Below, piece by piece: positions 1 to 9,550 of a DNA stretch of 64,000 nt (positions are counted from its first letter, which is position 1; every line of letters starts with the position of its first letter). Below the pieces are notes generated by a model. The model was not told the origin of the DNA, did no database searches, and saw only the letters and a program-made list of their open reading frames with translations. Location of the stretch: positions 27,812,698 through 27,876,697 of the forward strand of contig CAIIXF020000007.1 in the NCBI GenBank assembly GCA_903813345.2, given 5' to 3'. This DNA comes from Owenia fusiformis. Its lineage: Eukaryota; Annelida; Polychaeta; Sabellida; Oweniidae. The translations under genes and the position numbers were made by a program.

Positions 1-2505
1 CAAATGGCAGAAAACCACCTTTATCCTCAAGAGTCCAATTCTTAATGTCTCCATAGATAACACCAACAATAAATACAAACATAAGGATTGTGCAATTTAA
101 ACCTGCTAGTATTGCATTAACAGTCGCTCCAAGTTTAGCACCTAACGAGACAACTATGCAGAGAATGATAACGACACAAGGAGCAATCAGATCTGGCATT
201 TCAGCAACAGGTTCTCCAACAGAAGTCCAGTTTCCAATTCTCTCCTCTGTGAATGTCCGGATTCTGTTGCCTAGCAACGCATCCAGGTATCCACTCCAAG
301 TTTTGCTGGTCAGAGCTCCGCCACACACACTACCTGGAATTATAAAGTAAATGAATGACAAGCATGGACTAATACCTCAATCACATTTGATCTATGGCAA
401 CCATATTGTGGCCATAGTTCCCGGGGGTTTCACTCCAATATATCTCTCAATACCCATGTGCCGCGCCAAAGACCCCCTTTTTTAGCATTTTTTCCATGTC
501 AATTTCCTCTCAAGATTGAAAGTGTCCATGTATCCTCTCAGACTTAAAAAGGGAGTAAATTTCCTGAAATGTTAGTATATAATTATTACAACCAAAATAC
601 ACTTTTTTGGTGATTTGTCCCAGACCTCGCCAACTGATTTCACTGGGCTCTCTCGACAGATTTTCCATGTTTTTTCCTCTCAGATTGGCCAGGTTCCATC
701 GTTTATGCCCTAAGCCAAAATTGCCTGTGCTGCACATACCTACCCAAATTATTTAGAGTGAACCCCAAGGCCATAGTTTCCCAAAATTGAGAGAAATATG
801 CAGCACAAAATATAGGGATAAGCAGTGTGATGCAGAATTTCTACATCAATTTTGTGAAGTTGTTTCCAGCATAGAGCAAATGTTAAAAATGACTTAAACA
901 GGTTTTTATTGAATTCATTGAAGTTATATTAATTCAAAAAATAAAGAAAATAAAATTGATTGAGGAGATCACTATGGGGATATAAGATTCACCAAAAGCA
1001 AATTACTGCTTGTAAATAATTTCTATTTTGGTTTTCTGATCTGCTGACCACAGAAAATAAAAATATGGTTCCATATGTTGTTTTTTTCATTTTCAAATTC
1101 TATGATAGGACCTCATCTCACCAAGTAAAGCACTTTAGTATAAGCAAAATAAAGCAAGAATTCAGTTATTGATTAACTGATGTGTGCTGCCAAGCTTAAG
1201 CTTTATGACCTGCATAATGCTTACTAATGGGACAACCCTCATATATGTTTCACACTACTATAGTAGTATGGAAGCATATTAGATTTAACATACAGGTATA
1301 TGGTTTAATATACAATTATTATTCTCACCAAACGGTATGCGAGTCTGTTCATATTTTTTGCTTCTTAATCCAATCCATTAATCATCCAAGATTACCAATC
1401 ATCAAAATTGCTCACCTCCATGTATTTCTATGCTGCATATGTACCATAACACATACATGTATACATGTAGTACTATGATATAAAACTCTCCCTCCACTAT
1501 CTACTTCACAAGCAGACATGAAGTGTTTAGGGGGTCAAAAGAATTCCAAATAAGATTAGAAAGCATCTTACCAACCACCTGCCCCCAGCCTAACAGAAAA
1601 GCAGGAAACTCGCCAAGGGTGACATAGGTGTAAACATAAGCTGAGCCTGCCCTATGTACTCTGGCTGCAATCTCAGCTAAACATACTGCATTCAATAGAG
1701 ACACCACACCAGCTATAATGAATGAGATAATGATTCCAGGACCTGAAATAACAAATAAAAGTGTATATGAGCAAGTGCTGTGTTTGTGGATCATTTTCAT
1801 TTTTGAACAAAATCAATAAAGCAAATTAACCGTTCTGTACCTATGTGAGATTTTTAAAATGGGCTTGTACTTGTGCTCCACCTGAAAAGTCATTTGCCCC
1901 CAGGCCCACTTGAAAACAAGAAAAGTGGCTTATTTTGACCAACTTTGTTTAGAACCGAGTTCAGAAAATTCAGTTCATATTCTGCAGTTAATTATGGCAC
2001 ATCATATACATCGTAAACGCACAGCATCGCGCATACATGTTTGATGTGCGCATTGTACAATGCTGGTACATGTAAATACTTGTAAATGCCTATATGAATC
2101 TCATTTACCTTTGATACTCATGTAAACTTGTCAAGTTATCATAGAGATTTATTTATTTATTATATATTTTGATACTTGATGTTATACTTTTATATGCCTT
2201 TTGGTGTCAGTATTTGTCACATATTCTTATTTCTTTTTGTATATAACTTTCTGAATAAATTAATAAATAACTCTGAAAATGAAAATTTTGTATTGATTTA
2301 ATGATAAAATCCTGCTGGGAAAAAATTTACCTGCTTGCTCTTTGGCTGCCACACCTACAAGTATATAGATCCCTGCTCCTACCATCATCCCAACACTCAT
2401 TAAGGTCATGTCCCATGTGGTCAGACATTTCTTCAATGTGGTCGATGGTGTCTTGGGAATGTGCTTCTTTCTGGTTAACTTCCTCAGGAATGTTTTCAGA
2501 ACCAT
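1..2505 (-). CDS. Cationic amino acid transporter (SLC7A/CAT family), 5' part, truncated by window edge
   Basis: A polytopic plasma-membrane carrier of the APC superfamily; CAT members move arginine, lysine and ornithine. Three coding exons are visible: 2331-2505, 1572-1742 and 1-333 (continuing off the left edge), all with GT-AG borders and joined in phase 1, giving 226 residues. The start ATG at 2505 begins a short cytoplasmic N-terminus, followed by the family's first helix with the glycine motif 'VGAGIYILVG' (CAT1 has 'LGAGVYVLAG'). Then come 'AGPGIIISF', 'GSAYVYTYVTLGE' and a large loop leading to 'GGFLPF' (CAT: 'GGFMPF'). The segment 'GWGQVVGSVCGG' replaces the usual 'GWNLILSYIIG', so this is a divergent member and cannot be assigned to CAT1-4 or SLC7A14. 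The intron between exons 2 and 3 carries a hAT-type MITE. The promoter faces PSMB3 across about 1.2 kb. Family assignment is secure; substrate is inferred. Confidence 0.9.
418..768. mobile_element. hAT-type MITE with 8-bp target duplication
   Basis: A 351-bp element in a transporter intron. The 8-bp direct repeat GGCCATAG flanks it at 410-417 and 769-776. Imperfect terminal inverted repeats run 'CCCGGGGGTTTCACTCC' at the left against 'GAGTGAACCCC' at the right. An 8-bp duplication is typical of hAT elements. The ends resemble those of the better-preserved element at 17763-18290, so the two probably belong to one family. No transposase is encoded. Confidence 0.65.
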
Positions 2506-3711
2506 TGTTGTAGGTTCTATTGATTTATGTATTAATCATGCCAGACCAGCATCTAGTATATACTTAAACGTTTCAAGTAATGTCAAGATGGACACTGTAG
2601 ACCATGTTTGAAATGAATTGGATTGCATACCTGAAAATAATATGGGACTCAAATATAGGAAGCCATTAAAATTTCTTAACAGAAACAGTCTCAGCCAATC
2701 AGTGATATGAAGTACTGTATGTAGTCATAGACCATAGAAATAGATCTCTACATGAAGATATCGTCTTAAATAAAAAGTTACTTTAGGAGGTTATTTCCCC
2801 CTCTTCTCCATGGGCTTTATATAAAGTCTCTATTGGTTGGAGCATACATACATGTACACTATAAAGCCAGATTACAATCAAAGTTTTGCATGCTTACAAC
2901 ATGTAATTAATCATGTGAAGAGAAGTGGGCGTGGCACGCTTTGTAAAAGCATGGACGTATTGATATACGTCCATGGTAAAAGTTACACTTCCAAGTAGAC
3001 TTATCTTTCAAGCCTAAAAATTGTTCTTATTTTTGAACACATGAAGGCGAAACTGCAAATAAATAGTGACCAGTCCAAGGCACGGGCACCTGAAGAGTAG
3101 AGCTCTCCTGAAAAGAATTCCCCTGCACTTTCTGTGCAGTGGGGTAGATTTTCATGATAACTCTACTACATCTGTTCTGGTGCCTGTGGCCCGAACTCTA
3201 TTTATTCACTCTGGTACAGGTTACCATTTTTCTTTCAGGAGGGTAAACTCAGATGCCAGATGCACATAAATATACTAATATAGCTGGGCCTAACAAGTTC
3301 CTGTGAATGAAAGTTGAGTTCAGAAAATCTGTAAACTGAACAACAAAGTTCTGTCAAAACCAGATCATGTCCCATTTAATTGAACAGAGTGCAATAATAC
3401 AAAATGAATACGATAAAAAATGAATAAAGATTGACATGCCTTCAAGATGTATAATCGTTTTGTAAATGCACTAAAAACAACAATATTTACATGTATGTGG
3501 CATCTAATTTTCATTACCTTTTCAGGATGTCACTCGTTAGATATTGAGCTCTTCAAAAGAGGAGGAGAGAAATTACAAAAATATTTTGGCAGAAATATCT
3601 ACAAAATCGATTGCATCTACCTCCTTATAAGCAACGGCCACATAGAAACAATCTTTTAAAATACACTTCAACTATTTTTCTATGATATTGGAGCTATATT
3701 TATAACCAAAC
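2506..3711. promoter_or_regulatory. Divergent intergenic region between transporter and PSMB3
   Basis: About 1.2 kb separates the two divergent start codons and should hold both promoters and 5' UTRs. No convincing TATA or CpG block is visible. A short perfect hairpin lies at 2950-2975 (11-bp arms around 'CATGGACGTAT', 4-nt loop). No coding exon was recognised. Confidence 0.4.
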
Positions 3712-6700
3712 ATGGTAAGTAGGGTTGATTTGACGACTTTGAAATGTATTACCCTACATGACTTGTCAATTTTTGTTTTCAATTTTTTAAATTTTTATAT
3801 AGTTTGAAATTGAAGGCTATTTTTCTTCATATGTTACTGATCTTCATCATTGGCGGGGTTTTTGCCCCTTTCAATAGGTTAGGTTCAAAAGTGACATTGC
3901 GCATTTGTGTTCATTCTAGCCTTGCTTCATGTTAGTTGAACACTTTTAGCAACTGTAAACAATACCTCCTATTGTAATAAAATGGGATAATATGGAAATG
4001 TAACACATAATTTGGTATATTTTTTCTAAGACATATTTTCAAAGTTTGCCTCATTGAATGATGAAACCCTCATTTTGAAAATGAACAACATTGGAGTGGG
4101 TGATATACTACTTTTTTCAAGGCCTGACTGCGTCGCTAACATGCTAAATATAAGAGTTAGCTGACGTTTGGGAGTCTGACTTACCTTCTAAAGGTTAGAA
4201 CCCGAATCTTAATGAAACCATATCACCTTTGTTGCGTCGATGATGATGCATAAACATAGCATTTGATAGAAATTAGCGTAAATGCTTTTCCGACTTTTTC
4301 ATTTTTCATCAATGTTGACTTCCGGGAAGGCGTTGTAGTTATCACGAAATAACGCATTGACCCTTGAACTTTACTTTGTTGACGTGTCAACCAAGCATGT
4401 CTGGTGTGAAAATTAAAAGAATATTAAGCAATGTTCTACATCCGCCAAGCTAAGTGAAGTAGTCAATATTTAAAATTACCAATTTCAAGTGAAGTACGCA
4501 ACGAACGAAACTGCGTGATCTCCACTCCCACTATTGGTCTGAATGAAATGCTACGTAGAAATATGAGCCGTCTGCTGTATTAGTCGATTAATAGAGTAAG
4601 ACCTGTTGGTGATGCTTTATAATTTAGACCAAAACATTGAAGAACAAACGAACCTGTAAATCGTGAAAACAACGAACAAATATTCGGTTTTCACATATGT
4701 TCGGTAATTTTTCGTATTGAAACTTCCGGAACTTACAAGGAAATCATTCATTTTCTCGATCCATGATTTACCTCTTGGATGTTGTGGCAAATGCTCCATG
4801 GTTGACGGAACAAAGGTGATATGGTTTCATTAAGATTCGGGTTCTAACCTTTAGAAGGTAAGTCAGACTCCCAAACGTCAGCTAACTCTTATATTTAGCA
4901 TGTTAGCGACGCAGTCAGGCCTTGAAAAAAGTAGTAATCAAATCATTTATTCTGGTGACCAGTTCCGATGGTTAAAATAACAAAATGATGTAATGTTACC
5001 ATGTGTCTACTTACCAGTTTGTTCTATGTCATCCATCGTGCTAGGTTACATTGTGGAACGCAGCCAAACACAGCAATGAGGCAACAACATATTGATATTG
5101 ATCTTAGCAGAATTTTGGGAAATTTAGATCGTCCATTTTGCAAGCTCACGTGACTGATCATGTGATACATGTCTGATCACGTAACTAGTTACTGTATGGA
5201 TCATGTGACTTATGATGTGTCACCCAACCACCATGTCTTCAAGGAAAACGGTAGTAAATATTTTGGAAAATGTTAAATTGAATTTTTAGTCTGCTTATTG
5301 ATCTATTGATTCATAAAGACCTGAAATGATGCATTCAAATAAGACCGCCTCCTAAATGAAAATACTACACATAAAGTGGTGAAAAACAATGAACTAAAGT
5401 TGAAAGATCGCAACGTTCGCTACTTTGTTCAATTTCGGAAATCTCCAAGGGGCTGCAAATGGGAAATTTTTAGATTTCGATTATATAATCTCAGAATACT
5501 GCCTTCAGTGTCATGTTTGGCTGAGTTCAACAATATAACCTAGCACGATCGATGACATAGAACAAACTGGTAAGTAGACACATGGTAACATTACATCATT
5601 TCTTTATTTTAACCATCGGAACTGGTCACCAGAATAAATGATTAGACTAATAGATCTGCATCTACAAGATCTATTTTTAAATGTAAGGTTTTAAATTATA
5701 TTATATTCTATACTGTTAAATAATATATCTGCTTCATATGGGCTTATTTTATTAGCCTTTTGCAGATTATTGACGTAGACATAGACTTACTATATTTGCA
5801 CATAGCCATCTTTAGATAGATGGCTATGCATATGTTGATATTCCCAGCCCATGTTAAAGGTCTTTTACAAGAATGTAAGAAATCTTGGAAACATTTACCC
5901 TACTTCAATCGATGCAGAATATTTTAGCTTCAGTCATTTTTTATTTCCAGAGTATTATGTCCTACAATGGCGCAGCCATTATGGCAATGCGCGGCAAAGA
6001 CTGTGTTGCTATAGCAGCTGACAGAAGATTTGGGGTACAGGCGCAGACAGTTTCCATGGACTTCCAGAAAATATTTGAAATTGGACCAACTTTATATGTT
6101 GGACTACCAGGCTTGGCTACAGATGTACAAACAATGTAAGATTTTCTTTTAACTTAATGTACAACTAGACATAAAAGTTTTAAAAAATTGTCCCATCGTT
6201 CTTATTCTAACGTTTTATTATGGGCTGAAACAAATAGTAAACTGGCATACCAAGTGAATGCAACCAAGCGGTGACATTTTAATATGTTAGAAATTTCGAT
6301 TAGAATTTTTTTTACTCATGTAACTTAGGCTAAATATGTATGTGCAAGCAGAAAAGTACCAAAAAGTGTTGCAGAACACACCAAGAAACAAAACATCGAA
6401 GAGTAGACAAGTCATAAAGAGAGCCAACCCCAACTATCCCAAATCATAATCAAAACAATTTGAAAATGATGTTATTCGGTTGCACTAAATGTATTCCTCA
6501 AATTCAGGTTTCCTTATTTTATATTGGGTAAACCCAGAATTTAATACAATATGATTGCTTTATTTTCAGAGCACAAAAGTTGAAGTTCAGAACTAATCTA
6601 TACGAACTCAGAGAAAACAGAAAAATGAAACCCAAAACATTTCTCAGTGTCGTCTCAAATTTACTCTATGAAAGGAGGTGAGTAACATGTAGACCAAGGG

Positions 6701-8242
6701 CTTGAATGTAATGATGTTAGAATAAAATAAATGACCTGTTTTTTTTATTGTACATATCTTGCTGTACTGTACTGTTATATAGTCCTTGTTCAAAATGTTG
6801 TCCTATATTTGCAGTGTTTAAAAATTAATATCACAATCTTGTAATGGACTGTAGCATTGAAGAGAACTAATGTATTACATTAAATTATCAGGTCTGAACT
6901 GAATGTGTTCTAATTAAATATCTATTTCTGCATCTTAGTATAGGGGTCAGTATTTTCAATTTCTAAAGATTCACAATAGCAATGATTTCATAGGTATTGG
7001 CCAGACAAAGTTGGTGAATTTAATCTTCACCAAAGGGTCATCTTTGTTCACTCGGCTCCCATGGGTCGCAGGTATGCAGTGAAGACAGAGTGTGTGAAGA
7101 TGCCAAGCGGTGCCAATATTGCAAAAATGACCCCAAATTTTTTTTATTACTAGCATTTGGTACTCTGGGATATTATGTTTTGGTTACTATGTGTTGTAGG
7201 TTCGGTCCATACTTTGTTGAGCCAGTAGTAGCAGGACTTGACCCAAACACCTCTGAACCATTCATAGCGTCCCTAGATCTCATTGGATGTCCCATGATCA
7301 CCGAAGACTTTGTTGTCAGTGGCACCTGCTCAGAACAGATGTACGGCATGTGTGAGTCACTATGGGAACCTGATATGGTATGTTATATATTGCATAGAAA
7401 TACACATACAAATTTTAGTGAAAATTCAGTACATCACTACACTTAAGTACATTAACATTAAATATTTTGTGCTAGGAAATAAAAGTTCAAGTAGGAAGAA
7501 GATTGTGTAAGAATTATAAGTAAATACAGAGACCTGTTAAATGTTATTATATGTTTCTGGTAAATTTAAGAAAGGTTACCTATTTTCTGCTGAACTCCTA
7601 TATTTGCGCCAGATTGACTAGCAACTACATGATTGAGATGATCATGCAATGAAATAGTTTAAAATTCTGAAAAATTGTTTAAAAGTATTGAAAATATTGA
7701 AATCTGATTTGAGTTTGCTTGAAAGTGTTTACATGTATTCAAAATTGTACGTTGTTCCTTTCTTTCACCTGAAAAGAAGAATTGTGACCCTGTTATAGTA
7801 ACCTGTAAATTACACTTATATGTGCTTATTTTCCAGTCGCCAGATGATCTGTTCGAGACCATATCCCAAGCTTTATTGAATGCTGTGGACAGAGATGCTG
7901 TATCAGGATGGGGAGCAATTGTACATATCATGTGAGTAGCAATGAGTGTGTTTATTTTATCATGTGAGTGAGGTTTATCATATCATTCGAGTGAGTTTTA
8001 TCATATCATTCGAGTGAGGTTTATCATATCATTTGAGTGAGCTTCATCATATCATTTGAGTGAGGTTTATCATATCATTTGAGTCATCATCTTCACTTAT
8101 CCCCTCTTCATCAAATGCTTCATTGAATTCCTGAATTAATTGATTGAGTTTAATCTTGAATAGCCTTATAAATATTTCATATTCTGTTTCCAGAGAAAAA
8201 GATAAAGTGACAACAAAGACATTGAAGGCCAGAATGGATTAG
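3712..8242 (+). CDS. PSMB3: Proteasome subunit beta type-3
   Basis: A structural, non-catalytic beta subunit of the 20S proteasome core in nucleus and cytosol; as known for beta3, it has no catalytic threonine. Exons: 3712-3714 (ATG only, with consensus donor GTAAGT), 5951-6135, 6570-6677, 7200-7377, 7837-7931 and 8194-8242, all GT-AG and phase-consistent, giving about 205 residues, the normal length. The product starts 'MSIMSYNG' as in human and contains '[11 protein letters not shown]', 'GLATDVQT', 'RFGPYF', 'EPVVAGLDP', 'SLDLIGCP', '[16 protein letters not shown]', '[11 protein letters not shown]' and ends 'TLKARMD'. The one-codon first exon is inferred because exon 2 opens with Ser-Ile, which needs a preceding Met. 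If it is wrong, translation would start at the internal ATG at 5957. Intron 1 (3715-5950) holds two long inverted repeats. Intron 5 holds a minisatellite and a PIP4K2 fragment. Confidence 0.95.
4107..4935. repeat. Inverted repeat 1: two 127-bp arms around a 575-bp core
   Basis: The arms at 4107-4233 and 4809-4935 are reverse complements of each other and look essentially perfect base by base. The right arm on the plus strand carries the donor-like string 'AAGGTAAGTCAGAC'; the left arm carries the same on the minus strand. The core encodes nothing recognised. It abuts inverted repeat 2. A foldback/MITE-type element is the simplest reading, though no clear target duplication was found. Confidence 0.8.
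4943..5642. repeat. Inverted repeat 2: arms of about 105-140 bp around a core of about 420 bp
   Basis: The arm starting at 4943 matches the reverse complement of the arm ending at 5642 over about 105 bp with about three mismatches. Weaker similarity extends inward to about 5080 and 5503. The right arm carries the plus-strand consensus donor 'ACTGGTAAGTAG' at about 5567-5578; the left arm carries it on the minus strand. It lies seven bases from inverted repeat 1, within PSMB3 intron 1. Confidence 0.8.
7970..8084 (+). repeat. 23-bp minisatellite, five copies, in PSMB3 intron 5
   Basis: Five consecutive 23-bp units of the form 'GAGGTTTATCATATCATTC' plus 'GAGT', with one to three substitutions between copies. 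The unit echoes the exon 5/intron junction at 7923-7937 ('CATATCAT' then 'GTGAGT'), so the array probably grew from that junction. Confidence 0.85.
8079..8132 (-). pseudogene. Copy of a PIP4K2 coding-exon fragment inside PSMB3 intron 5
   Basis: This stretch matches PIP4K2 exon 7 at 15828-15881. The first 37 bases are identical, then about 17 bases differ at about four positions. Read on the minus strand it keeps the PIP4K2 frame and encodes '[16 protein letters not shown]', against '[16 protein letters not shown]' in the gene. Its left end overlaps the last six bases of the minisatellite ('TTGAGT'), also present in the exon, which suggests a microhomology junction. It is not an exon of either gene here. 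Confidence 0.8.
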
Positions 8243-8678
8243 AGACTTTAGAGACAGTTCTAGAAAATAGACATCATTGGATATTGAATACCTGTGTGAC
8301 AATACCATCCAGTGGATGTATTTATTCCTGAAGACAGGCTGGGAGGTTATAGTTTGACATGTGGATCTGAAAATGGCTGTGTGTTGACACTGGGCATCAT
8401 ATTCATGTTCAAACTACTTCACCATACTTTCATTAAAGTATTTTTCATTCCCACTTCTTACAATTACATGTTTGAATATTAGTTAGCAGTGCATGTTCTT
8501 GCAATAGGTCTGCAACCAACACATTTATCACAGAAGTGTTAAAAACTTAATTAATCATCATTAATCTGAAAAGTATATCTTACTTTTGTTTCATTCTCAT
8601 ACGAAACAAACAGGCCTCAATATTTGCCAAAGTTGAGTGTAATATAAAACAATTTTGTATGTGTATATAGATGTAACA

Positions 8679-8684
8679 AATAAA
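8679..8684 (+). terminator. PSMB3 poly(A) signal AATAAA
   Basis: A canonical AATAAA lies about 440 bases past the PSMB3 stop codon, just before the first downstream transposon. Earlier variant signals cannot be excluded. Confidence 0.55.
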
Positions 8685-8723
8685 CATGTGACGTGTTAAA
8701 ACACAATCTGACCTGTTGTGAAA

Positions 8724-8916
8724 TACAGGGTGATCATTAAGTTCTGGGAATTAGTATGCCATTTCAAGATTTCTCAACAATTTATTTCTCGACAATATGA
8801 CAATGTTTTATCCAACCCAAAATTACATTCCCCATTTACCATGCAAATTTCAAGTGAAATGGTTGAACAATAATGAAATGACAGATAAATCCCCAGAACT
8901 TAGTGATCACCCTGTA
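8724..8916. mobile_element. Mariner-type MITE, 193 bp
   Basis: Terminal inverted repeats of about 25 bp begin 'CAGGGTGATCATTAAGTTC' and end with the near-perfect complement, flanked by TA on both sides as in Tc1/mariner insertion. No coding capacity. It sits just past the PSMB3 poly(A) signal. Confidence 0.75.
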
Positions 8917-9550
8917 TACTAACAATGAATGGCTATTCCAATTAAATGGTTTGGAACCCCCCCCCCCCCTTCCCTTATAAGAGTCCCCCTCTTCCAATCT
9001 TGTCAAAGTTGTGCCATAAAAATAGCTAGTTCTTTCATCTAATACCAGTACTTGTCTGAAAAGGCCAGTAACATGATTTCTCTCTGTAATTAGTCCATCA
9101 TCAATTTTAGAGAAATTCTGTGCTTGGGACTCAAATCTCTCCAATTTACAAGGAAATATGTCCCCACCTGCCATTTGTTACAGAACACCATTCACAAAAA
9201 GTTGGGAGACTGAGAACAATATGTCACGTCTAGTAGTGACATTAAAATCTGATATGAAGATAAATACTGAAATGAACTCCAAATCAATAAATGTAACCAA
9301 ATTAAACAGACCATCAATGATTGATGGTGGTTACTGTGATCGAAAGGAAAAAACTGGTAGTTCTCCTTTAAATAGGTGATGTGGAGGAACCTCCAAAAGG
9401 AATTCGGAGAAAATGTCTATGTGACATGTTGCGACTTGAAGCCCCTAAATAGAGCAATTACTCCTTCAAAATTAAATGAGATCCTTGACCTGCACAATAT
9501 GATATAGGGACTTCAATTCAGATTGAACTTTCAACTATCATCAAGTGCAC

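Noticed and set aside
5521-5570. Right arm of inverted repeat 2 as the coding first exon of PSMB3
   Set aside because: Its donor is preceded by CTG, not ATG, so it cannot supply the Met before Ser-Ile; it remains possible only as a non-coding exon.
7090-7446. PSMB3 exon 4 read as a single 118-codon frame
   Set aside because: The N-terminal part is intron; the family alignment begins exactly at the acceptor at 7199/7200.
7970-8084. Regular direct repeats suggesting a CRISPR array
   Set aside because: Repeats are contiguous without spacers, in a eukaryotic intron; the same holds for 16512-17150 and 49953-50120.
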